Of a DNA stretch of 7,245 nucleotides, positions 1 to 4,805 are shown in pieces. The notes below the pieces were generated by a model. It was not told the origin of the DNA, did not search any database, and worked only from the letters and a program-made list of their open reading frames with translations. Within the stretch, counting starts at the first letter, position 1; each line of letters starts with the position of its first letter. The stretch spans positions 1-7,245 of the forward strand of contig JBJXGC010000204.1 in assembly GCA_046154545.1 (NCBI GenBank), read 5' to 3'. This DNA is from JBJXGC01 sp046154545 (GTDB taxonomy: Bacteria > Chloroflexota > Dehalococcoidia > Tepidiformales > Tepidiformaceae). The position numbers and the translations under genes are program-made.

Positions 1-304
1 GGTCCACGAAGTCGATCTCGCGACCACGCAGCCGCGCCGGCAGCGCCGCGTCAGCGTGCGCCTGGAGGAAGCGGCCGAGTTCGTCGTAGAAGAGCCACCA
101 GACGACCGGCTCAGTCTCGGAGAGGAAGGCGAGCATGTGGGCCGGCGCCGAGGCCGGTGCGCCGAAGCGTAGGCTTTCGTGGCGCCCGGCCTCCATGTGG
201 ACCGCCAGCCAGCCATCGGCGTGGCCATCGACCAGGTCGCCCGAACGTTCCCGCGTGACCGTGCCATCGTACTTGCGCTTGAAAATCCGCACCGGGTTAG
301 GCAT
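1..304 (-). CDS. DUF402 domain protein, partial (C-terminus beyond window edge)
   Basis: The frame is open from an ATG at 304 down to base 1, so the 3' end lies outside the window; about 101 residues are visible. The protein begins MPNPVRIFKRKYDG. Later it has the segment VVWWLFYDELGRFLQAHAD, followed after a short gap by RGREIDFVD, where the window ends. An aromatic-rich strand, then a polar helix, then a run leading into the acidic DLDLD-type motif is how the DUF402 fold reads. Characterised members include FomD and the staphylococcal nucleotide phosphatase Ntdp, metal-dependent enzymes acting on nucleotide or phosphoanhydride bonds. The substrate here cannot be told, and the acidic metal-binding motif is mostly outside the window. 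The start overlaps the stop of the SelW-like gene by 8 nt and has no strong Shine-Dalgarno of its own, so translation is probably coupled to that gene. Confidence 0.78.
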   Translation of the reverse strand, partial: MPNPVRIFKRKYDGTVTRERSGDLVDGHADGWLAVHMEAGRHESLRFGAPASAPAHMLAFLSETEPVVWWLFYDELGRFLQAHADAALPARLRGREIDFVD

Positions 305-569
305 GCCGGCTTTTCCAGCCGCCCTCGACCCGTGCACCCACCAGCTCCCGCAACTCCCGCGTCTCCGGGAAGCGCCCATGCGACTTCGTGGAGAAGATGG
401 TATCCCCCTCGCACGCCACTTCGAACACCCCACCCGATCCCGGCACCAGCGTGACCCCTGCAAGGGAGTCGCCGAACGTATGGAGCAGCTCCTGGGCCAG
501 CCAGGCCGCCCGCGGCAGGAAGTTGCACTTCGTGCAGTAGGTGATTGAGATCCTCGGTGGCGAGTCCAT
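297..569 (-). CDS. SelW/Rdx-family thioredoxin-like protein (CxxC form)
   Basis: A 90-residue protein of the SelT/SelW/SelH (Rdx) family. The N-terminal strand RISITY leads into C12-T-K-C15, the redox CxxC (CxxU in selenoprotein members), then NFLPRAAWLAQELL, the characteristic first helix. The later part has PGSGGVFEV, an IFSTK strand and GRFPETRELRELV, the usual end of the family. Length is normal for the family. Members are small thiol-redox proteins whose physiological substrates are poorly known. The ATG at 569 is preceded by AGGGAG with a 4-nt gap, a good ribosome-binding site that sits right at the end of the heptamer repeat. The gene lies 51 nt downstream of the nitroreductase stop and overlaps the DUF402 start by 8 nt, so these three genes are probably one transcript. 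Cysteine replaces selenocysteine, so no SECIS element is needed. Confidence 0.88.
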   Translation of the reverse strand: MDSPPRISITYCTKCNFLPRAAWLAQELLHTFGDSLAGVTLVPGSGGVFEVACEGDTIFSTKSHGRFPETRELRELVGARVEGGWKSRHA

Positions 570-576
570 GCTTCTC

Positions 577-625
577 CCTGAGTCCTGAGTCCTGAGTCCT
601 GAGTCCTGAGTCCTGAGTCCTCAGT
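577..625. repeat. Heptamer tandem repeat between nitroreductase and SelW-like genes
   Basis: Read on the plus strand, six perfect copies of CCTGAGT (577-618) are followed by one copy with a single change, CCTCAGT (619-625). On the coding (minus) strand the unit is GGACTCA. The array fills almost the whole gap between the two genes. Its degenerate end contains the TGA stop of the nitroreductase gene and its other end runs into the ribosome-binding site of the SelW-like gene. The unit is not self-complementary, so no hairpin is expected. It has no stop codon in any frame on the minus strand, while the plus strand is closed in all frames by TGA. Confidence 0.95.
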
Positions 626-1265
626 CCCGCTTGTTTCCCCACCCGTCCCAATACGTCACCGCCTCGACCGGCAGGCGCGGGCCCTCGCCGAAATGCCCCA
701 CCGGCCAGCCGACGGGGATGACGGCCGCAATGTGGGCGTTTTCCGGGATGCCCAGCAGCGCCCGGACATCGTCCTCTCGCTGGCGGTGGAGGGTCGTGAG
801 CACCGTGCCGAGGCCCAGCGCCCGCGCCGCCAGCATCAGGTTCTGGATCGCCGGGTAGATGCTGGACCCGCTGGAGATGCCCGTGTTCACGGCCAGCAGG
901 AAGCCACAGGGGATGACGATGTATGGCACCTCGTGCATGTGTTCGGCGAGGTAGGTGCCGCGCTCCAGAGAGAGCTTCATCGACCGCCGGGCCTCGTCCG
1001 TCATGGGCGCGTCGAGGTTGTACTGGCCGACGTACTTCGTCCACTGCTCGTGGTAGATGCGCTGCAGTTCGCGTTTCTTCTCCGCATCGTGGACTACGAG
1101 GAAGCGCCAGGGCTGGACGTTCCCGCCGTTCGGCGCCCGCGTCGCGGCCCAGATGATCTTCCGGATGTGCTCCTCGGGCACCGGGTCCGGTTTCAGCCGC
1201 CGCATGGCGCGCTGCGTCCGCATCGCCTCGAAAATGTCGCCCTCAACCATCTGTGTGTCAGCCAT
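621..1265 (-). CDS. Nitroreductase family protein (FMN-dependent oxidoreductase)
   Basis: A 214-residue nitroreductase-fold protein. It shows the N-terminal IFEAMRTQRAMRRLKPDPVP segment, whose basic residues (R18, R22, R23) match the usual FMN-phosphate contacts. Next comes ATRAPNGGNVQPWRFLVV (41-58), the family's flavin-binding signature, then GSSIYPAIQNLMLAARALGLGTV (from residue 133) and a C-terminal VGWPVGHFG. Members are homodimers that bind FMN and transfer hydride from NAD(P)H to nitroaromatics, quinones or enones; the substrate here is not predictable. The ATG at 1265 is chosen because GGAGGG lies 9 nt upstream. A longer frame reaching 1463 adds 66 residues of low-complexity sequence without family similarity and is rejected. 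An in-frame ATG at 1250 is possible but has a poorer site. This is the first gene of the probable nitroreductase-SelW-DUF402 operon. Confidence 0.9.
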   Translation of the reverse strand: MADTQMVEGDIFEAMRTQRAMRRLKPDPVPEEHIRKIIWAATRAPNGGNVQPWRFLVVHDAEKKRELQRIYHEQWTKYVGQYNLDAPMTDEARRSMKLSLERGTYLAEHMHEVPYIVIPCGFLLAVNTGISSGSSIYPAIQNLMLAARALGLGTVLTTLHRQREDDVRALLGIPENAHIAAVIPVGWPVGHFGEGPRLPVEAVTYWDGWGNKRD

Positions 1266-1292
1266 CGTCCCGGACCCTCCAGTTGTCGGCGG

Positions 1293-1298
1293 ATGATA
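1293..1298 (-). promoter_or_regulatory. Candidate -10 box for the nitroreductase operon
   Basis: TATCAT on the minus strand matches the sigma-70 -10 consensus at five of six positions and lies 28 bases before the ATG at 1265, leaving room for a short leader with GGAGGG. No recognisable -35 box lies 16-19 bases further upstream, so this is only a candidate. Confidence 0.25.
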
Positions 1299-1469
1299 GC
1301 GCTTCCCCGCCATCCGGCGGCGTCCCGGGCAGGCTCGGGGTTTTGCACCAGGCGTGGGGAACGGTACCGCGACCTCGCGGAAGCGGTCGGGCCCAGGCGA
1401 CGAAGCGCGTCCATGCGGCGAGCACCCCTTCCTCCCCGCTTTGATCCAAAAGCCTAACCGCACCCTGCG

Positions 1470-1500
1470 TTCACGGTTTCGCCGCGCCGTCCGCTATAAT
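1470..1500 (+). promoter_or_regulatory. Sigma-70 type promoter of sodN
   Basis: A perfect TATAAT (1495-1500) stands out in this GC-rich region. TTCACG (1470-1475) matches the -35 consensus at four of six positions, with a long spacer of 19. Transcription would start near 1507, giving a leader of roughly 43 nt with GAGGAG seven nt before the sodN start codon. No clear operator palindrome was seen around it. Confidence 0.6.
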
Positions 1501-1549
1501 CGCGCTCCGCCCACCCGGGCACACGACCACCAAACCAGAGGAGACCCAC

Positions 1550-1993
1550 GTGAACATTCTCGAACGCATCCTTCGTCCTTCGAACGTCGCCTTCGCCCAT
1601 TGTGACGGCCCTTGCGGCGTCTATGACCCGGCCTCAGCCCGCATCGCCGCCGAGGCTGTCCTCTCGATGGAAAAGAAGCTGGCCGCCCTCGGCGACGGGC
1701 AGGACCTCGCCACCCAGAACACCCGAGGCCGCTTCATCGCGATCAAGGAGCAGCAGGCCGATCTCTGCAAGAAAGAGCTCAACATCCTCTGGAACGACTA
1801 CTTCAAGCCGGAGCACATCGCCGCTATCCCTGACCTGCACGACATCTTCTGGCAGGCTGCCAAGCTCTGCTCGAAGAACAAGACCGAATCGAACCCGGAC
1901 AACGGCGAGGCCCTGCTCGGCGCGATCGAGAAGGTCCACAACGCCTACTGGAAGTCGAAGAACCGCGACGTCGCCTTCTACCGCGCGGGCTAA
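1550..1993 (+). CDS. sodN: Nickel superoxide dismutase proenzyme
   Basis: A 147-residue Ni-SOD precursor that converts superoxide to oxygen and hydrogen peroxide. The nickel hook reads H17-C18-D19-G20-P21-C22-G23-V24-Y25, equivalent to His1, Cys2, Cys6 and Tyr9 of the mature enzyme. The 16 residues before it (MNILERILRPSNVAFA) are the leader, which must be cut so that the His17 amino group can bind nickel. The leader is not a classical secretion signal, and in this family cleavage is done by SodX, encoded next door. The rest (IKEQQADLCKKE, WNDYFKPEH, IPDLHDIFWQAAKLC) matches the helical bundle of the hexameric enzyme. The mature part, about 131 residues, is slightly longer than the well-studied Streptomyces form (117). 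The start is GTG at 1550 with GAGGAG seven nt upstream. C73 and C107 are extra cysteines outside the hook. Confidence 0.95.
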   Translation: MNILERILRPSNVAFAHCDGPCGVYDPASARIAAEAVLSMEKKLAALGDGQDLATQNTRGRFIAIKEQQADLCKKELNILWNDYFKPEHIAAIPDLHDIFWQAAKLCSKNKTESNPDNGEALLGAIEKVHNAYWKSKNRDVAFYRAG

Positions 1994-2002
1994 TGGAGCG
2001 CC

Positions 2003-2043
2003 CCGTCACGGGTGCGGGTCATCGAGGCCCGCACCCGTGACGG
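2003..2043 (+). terminator. Strong intercistronic hairpin between sodN and sodX
   Basis: The arms CCGTCACGGGTGCGGG (2003-2018) and CCCGCACCCGTGACGG (2028-2043) are perfectly complementary over 16 bp, with a 9-nt loop. A G-U and a C-G pair could extend the stem inward and leave a 5-nt loop. The hairpin begins 9 nt after the sodN stop. Only two T residues follow, so it is not a textbook intrinsic terminator. It could be a partial terminator or an RNA-stabilising stem giving more sodN than sodX message. Confidence 0.6.
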
Positions 2044-2113
2044 TTGCCCAGGAGTCGCGGCCCTCCGTGGCCGCGGGTGGCGTGCGCAGCCCGGCGCTGC
2101 CCACCACTGGTGT

Positions 2114-2137
2114 GCCGACCGCCGGGCGCCGGTCGGC
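2114..2137 (+). other. Short inverted repeat upstream of sodX
   Basis: GCCGACCG (2114-2121) and CGGTCGGC (2130-2137) are perfect 8-bp arms around an 8-nt loop, ending 18 nt before the sodX ATG at 2156. In mRNA this would place a stem over the region where a ribosome-binding site is expected, and no clear Shine-Dalgarno is visible there. It may lower sodX translation or may be chance in GC-rich sequence. Confidence 0.35.
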
Positions 2138-2155
2138 GTCGCTGGGCCTCCCGCG

Positions 2156-2536
2156 ATGAGGTCGCGCACGCTCCTCGGCGTGGCCGCGTTGTCGGCCGCG
2201 TTCGCTGCGGGGGCCGCCCGGCGGTCCGCGCGCTACGAGGTCGCGGGCCGTTCGATGCTCCCTACCCTTCGCGAGGGCGACTGGCTGCTCGTCGATAAGC
2301 GGGCTTACGGCCGTACTGCACCTCGCGCGGGCGACATCATAGTGGCGCTCGACCCTCGCGACGCCACCCGCCCCATCATCAAGCGTGTTTCCCGCCTCAG
2401 TGAAGACGGCGCCCTTTCGCTCCTCGGCGACAACCCGGGCTCATCGACCGATAGCCGTCACTTCGGCCTCGTCCCGGCCGCCCTGGTGCGTGGGCGGGTC
2501 TGTCTGCGCTACTGGCCCCGCCCCCGCCTGTTCTGA
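2156..2536 (+). CDS. sodX: Nickel-type superoxide dismutase maturation protease
   Basis: A 126-residue peptidase of the S26 (signal peptidase I) family, expected to cut the SodN leader just before its nickel-binding histidine. A hydrophobic N-terminal segment (about 5-21) could anchor it in the membrane. The catalytic serine motif is GRSMLPTLREGDWLLV with Ser33. The lysine motif is PIIKRVSRL with Lys76. The conserved GDNPGSSTDSRHFG (91-104) closes the fold, and the protein ends with RYWPRP. It is short, as SodX proteins are compared with general signal peptidases, and its position directly after sodN supports the assignment. The ATG at 2156 is preferred; the frame stays open to 2012, but that upstream part overlaps the intercistronic hairpin and has no family similarity. 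No strong ribosome-binding site precedes the ATG, which fits low expression relative to sodN. It converges with the Nudix gene, 28 bp away. Confidence 0.9.
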   Translation: MRSRTLLGVAALSAAFAAGAARRSARYEVAGRSMLPTLREGDWLLVDKRAYGRTAPRAGDIIVALDPRDATRPIIKRVSRLSEDGALSLLGDNPGSSTDSRHFGLVPAALVRGRVCLRYWPRPRLF

Positions 2537-2564
2537 GGATCACGGTGGCCTCCCGGATCGCTCG

Positions 2565-3119
2565 TCATGGACCCGCGAGGTCCCGGAGCACAAGCACATC
2601 CGTCGGAAAGGCGAGCCCGGGAGGGGAATCCGGCCGGAAGTACTCGAGAGCGTCCAGCTCGTTGTCGGCCGTATGCAAGTGGCCGCCGGTCACGTCCCCC
2701 GCGAACCAGATGCCGACCGTGTGCTGCTTTGCGTTGTGAAAGTTGGAGTGGACGGCCACCACCTGCCCAAGGGCGACCTGGAGGCCGGTCTCCTCGCGGA
2801 ATTCGCGCGCTGCTGCCTCGCGGACGTCCTCCTCCCACTCCACATACCCGCAGGGCACGCACCAGAGCCCCGCATACTCGCCTTTCGACCGCCGGCCGAG
2901 GAGGACGCGCCCCTCGCCGTCCCGGACGATGACGGCCACCCCGACGATCGGGTTGCGGTAGCGCACGAACCCACAACGGATGCAGCGTGGATACCGCTCG
3001 CCGCCTCGCACGTTGGAAACGAGCATCTGCCCGCAGTCGGGGCAGTACCATCCCCGCAGCCCGGAGGTCGCGATAAAGCTCGGGCCGCGCGCAACCGGGA
3101 AACCGTCCTCTTCAGTCAC
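2565..3119 (-). CDS. Zinc-ribbon Nudix hydrolase
   Basis: A Nudix enzyme with an N-terminal zinc ribbon. Numbering from the longer start, the ribbon is C29-P-D-C32 and C49-I-R-C52, and the Nudix box runs from G94 to L116: GYVEWEEDVREA then AAREFREETGL, a perfect GX5EX7REUXEEXGU that binds the catalytic magnesium. Such enzymes cleave nucleoside diphosphates linked to another group. The layout recalls NADH pyrophosphatase NudC, but the SQPWPFPxS signature is absent after the box, so the substrate is open. Two starts are possible: GTG at 3128, with almost no spacing from a ribosome site, or GTG at 3119 (codon 4 of the longer form), which has AGAGGTGA five nt upstream. The second is chosen. The gene is last in a run with the FMN reductase (about 40-50 nt upstream) and the YihY gene. 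Confidence 0.88.
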   Translation of the reverse strand: MTEEDGFPVARGPSFIATSGLRGWYCPDCGQMLVSNVRGGERYPRCIRCGFVRYRNPIVGVAVIVRDGEGRVLLGRRSKGEYAGLWCVPCGYVEWEEDVREAAAREFREETGLQVALGQVVAVHSNFHNAKQHTVGIWFAGDVTGGHLHTADNELDALEYFRPDSPPGLAFPTDVLVLRDLAGP

Positions 3120-3168
3120 GTCGCTCACCTCTCGTGGCGATCACGTCGCCTGCCGGCTTCCCTGCCCG

Positions 3169-3720
3169 TTACGGCTGGGGCAGGCGCCCCTCAGCCCGCA
3201 GTCTGCACATGGTGATGAGGTCGTCCGCCACCTTGGCGAGGGCGATGGCCACGCTCTTGTTACTCGGCGTCTCACCGGGGCCCCAGTGCTCGCCGCCGCG
3301 AGAGATGACCACGTCCATCACCGCCGCAACCGCACCGATGTGGCGCATCACACGGGACGTGTCGGTCACCCCCGGTTCGGCGTCACCGCCGGCGATGCCC
3401 ACGATGGCGAACGGCTTGCCCCCTGCCTGGGGGAGGTCGATGAAGTCCAGCGCGTTCTTCAGGCCCCCGGGGATGGCCCCATGGAAGGTCGGGACGCTCA
3501 GGACGAAGCCGTCGGCGGCCAGGCAGGCCGCCCGCCACGCCGAGACAGCGGCCGGGTACTGATCGTCTGCGCGTCCATCGAGGAGCGGCAGCGACCCGAT
3601 CTCGAAGGTCTCGCACTGAGCGCCATCGGCCTGGAGCGCCTTGAGCGTGAACTGGAGCGCCCGTTCGGCACTGCTGCCCGTGCGCAGACTGCCGTTGATA
3701 CCGAGGATCCGGATTGCCAT
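3169..3720 (-). CDS. NAD(P)H-dependent FMN reductase family protein
   Basis: A 183-residue flavodoxin-fold reductase. The N-terminal strand IRILGING leads into the phosphate-binding loop G10-S11-L12-R13-TGSS. The second signature is SVPTFHGAIPGGLKNALDFI (75-94), the usual P-x-Y/F-H-G-x-x-P-G-x-L-K-N-A-L-D of this family. GKPFAIVGIAGGD (101-113) contributes the next flavin-contacting strand. Members bind FMN and use NADPH or NADH to reduce flavin, quinones, chromate or azo dyes in the cytoplasm. Length is normal. The ATG at 3720 starts 9 nt after the YihY stop, and a weak GGGTAGG overlaps that stop codon, so the two genes are almost certainly co-transcribed. Confidence 0.88.
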   Translation of the reverse strand: MAIRILGINGSLRTGSSAERALQFTLKALQADGAQCETFEIGSLPLLDGRADDQYPAAVSAWRAACLAADGFVLSVPTFHGAIPGGLKNALDFIDLPQAGGKPFAIVGIAGGDAEPGVTDTSRVMRHIGAVAAVMDVVISRGGEHWGPGETPSNKSVAIALAKVADDLITMCRLRAEGRLPQP

Positions 3721-3729
3721 GTGCTGAGC

Positions 3730-4701
3730 CTACCCGAGCGGTTCGCTTGGCGGGAGGGCGGTGTCACCCGGCTGGCCGGATTCGGCCCGGAGGGCCCGCG
3801 CGAATTCGGCCCCGATCAGAAGGATGGAGGCGTTGATGAACATCCAGAGGAGAAAAGCCATCGCCGTCCCGAAGCCGGCATAGACCGCCGTGTCTCGTTG
3901 GAAAGGCGTCAGGTTGAAGAAGGCCGCATACCCGTTTTTGGTGATCTCGAACAGGATCGTCGCCATGGCCGCGGCGGCCAGCGCCTCACGCCAACGCGGC
4001 CGCCCGCTCGGGACGTAGTGGTAGAGCAGCGCGAACATCGCGAACGACGACACGCCGGCCAGTCCGTACGAGGCCGCACGCAAGGCCGTATTCGTATCGA
4101 AGGCGAACGGCCCCACCGTGCCCGCCCGCTCGATCGCGATCTGGAGGGCCGCCGTGAGGGCGACGAACACCAGGATGAGGGCGCCCAGGCAGGGCACGAT
4201 CGCCAGGTCGACGAGCTTCCCCCGCCAGTATGGCCGCGGGTTTGGCGCATGGGTGGCGACGTTCAGGCCGCGCCTCACCGCCGTGAAGATGCCGCTCGCT
4301 GACCACAGGAGAATCGCTACCCCGACGCCGAGGCCGGCGATGCTGATGTCCTGTGCCCGCCGGACGATCTCGGCCACGTTGCCGCGGACCGCTTCCGTCT
4401 CCTTCAGGCGAATCTGGTCAAACACGAACGTCTCGATCCGCCGCTCATCGACCACGAGGCCGAAGATGGAGAGGACGATCAGGCTCACGGGGACGAGCGA
4501 GAAGATGCCGTAGTAGGCGATCGCCGCCGCGTAGGTGCCGCAGTTGTCGGCCAGGTAGAGCCGCACCGTCCGCACCAGCACCCGGTACGGCGCCCGGATG
4601 GCGATGCCCGCCCGGGAGGCCCGAAGCCGCCGGCCCAAGCGGGCGCGCGTGGCGTTCGCGGCCGCCGGGCCGACCGGGGGGCGGACTGCCTGCTCGCGCA
4701 T
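3730..4701 (-). CDS. YihY/BrkB family inner-membrane protein
   Basis: A 323-residue polytopic membrane protein. A basic, alanine-rich N-terminus (1-50) is followed by about six hydrophobic segments near residues 57-84, 119-140, 163-190, 209-230, 239-262 and 272-305. Family landmarks are GTYAAAIAYYGIFSLVPV in the first segment, LLWSASGIFTAVRRGLN in the second, and YAGFGTAMAFLLWMFINASI with GAEF in the last. The family was once called ribonuclease BN by mistake; its true role, perhaps transport or envelope related, is unsettled. The frame continues upstream to 4908, but that extension overlaps the divergent gene and looks non-coding. ATG at 4701 is chosen on family length, although its AAGG lies too close to be an ideal ribosome site. 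It is the first gene of the run with the FMN reductase and the Nudix hydrolase. Confidence 0.85.
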   Translation of the reverse strand: MREQAVRPPVGPAAANATRARLGRRLRASRAGIAIRAPYRVLVRTVRLYLADNCGTYAAAIAYYGIFSLVPVSLIVLSIFGLVVDERRIETFVFDQIRLKETEAVRGNVAEIVRRAQDISIAGLGVGVAILLWSASGIFTAVRRGLNVATHAPNPRPYWRGKLVDLAIVPCLGALILVFVALTAALQIAIERAGTVGPFAFDTNTALRAASYGLAGVSSFAMFALLYHYVPSGRPRWREALAAAAMATILFEITKNGYAAFFNLTPFQRDTAVYAGFGTAMAFLLWMFINASILLIGAEFARALRAESGQPGDTALPPSEPLG

Positions 4702-4722
4702 ACCTTCATCATCGTCCAGAAA

Positions 4723-4761
4723 CCGTGCGCGCTCCAGCGCGAGCCCGTTGACAACGCACGG
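4723..4761. promoter_or_regulatory. Inverted repeat and -35-like box in a divergent intergenic region
   Basis: In the 104 bp between the YihY gene and the plus-strand metalloprotease-like pair, CCGTGCG (4723-4729) and CGCACGG (4755-4761) are perfect 7-bp inverted arms 25 bp apart. A smaller palindrome CGCGCT-CC-AGCGCG (4728-4741) lies between them. A perfect plus-strand TTGACA (4748-4753) lies inside the repeat, but no convincing -10 box is found 16-19 bases downstream. The arrangement could be an operator for the downstream pair. Confidence 0.3.
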
Positions 4762-4805
4762 CGTCCCGCAGAAGCTACGCGCCACTTCACCAGAGAGCGG
4801 ACAGC

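Noticed and set aside
621..623. TGA of the nitroreductase read as selenocysteine because a SelW-family gene follows
   Set aside because: The SelW-like protein has ordinary cysteines in its CxxC, no SECIS-like hairpin follows the TGA, and the codon sits at a natural nitroreductase end. Plain readthrough is kept only as a separate, weaker idea.
577..625. CRISPR-like array
   Set aside because: The units are 7 bp and directly abutting, without spacers, so it is a simple tandem repeat.
693..1457. Plus-strand frame of 254 codons opposite the nitroreductase
   Set aside because: Low-complexity, His/Arg-rich translation with no family motif, entirely antisense to a strong nitroreductase match.
1266..1463. 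N-terminal extension of the nitroreductase to 1463
   Set aside because: The extra 66 residues have no family similarity, and the ATG at 1265 has its own GGAGGG site.
2012..2155. Upstream extension of sodX to 2012
   Set aside because: It would translate through the intercistronic hairpin and adds sequence unlike any S26 peptidase; the ATG at 2156 begins the hydrophobic N-terminus expected for SodX.
2537..2564. Terminator between convergent sodX and Nudix genes
   Set aside because: The 28-bp gap has no inverted repeat of useful length and no T-run on either strand.
3136..3150. Small palindrome GGCGA-CGTGA-TCGCC before the Nudix gene
   Set aside because: A 5-bp stem is expected by chance in GC-rich DNA, and no promoter element or T-run accompanies it.
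2980..4302. Long open plus-strand frame (440 codons) opposite the Nudix, FMN-reductase and YihY genes
   Set aside because: It is rich in Arg, Gly, Glu and His with no recognisable domain, and runs antisense to three well-identified genes. High GC gives such long antisense frames by chance.
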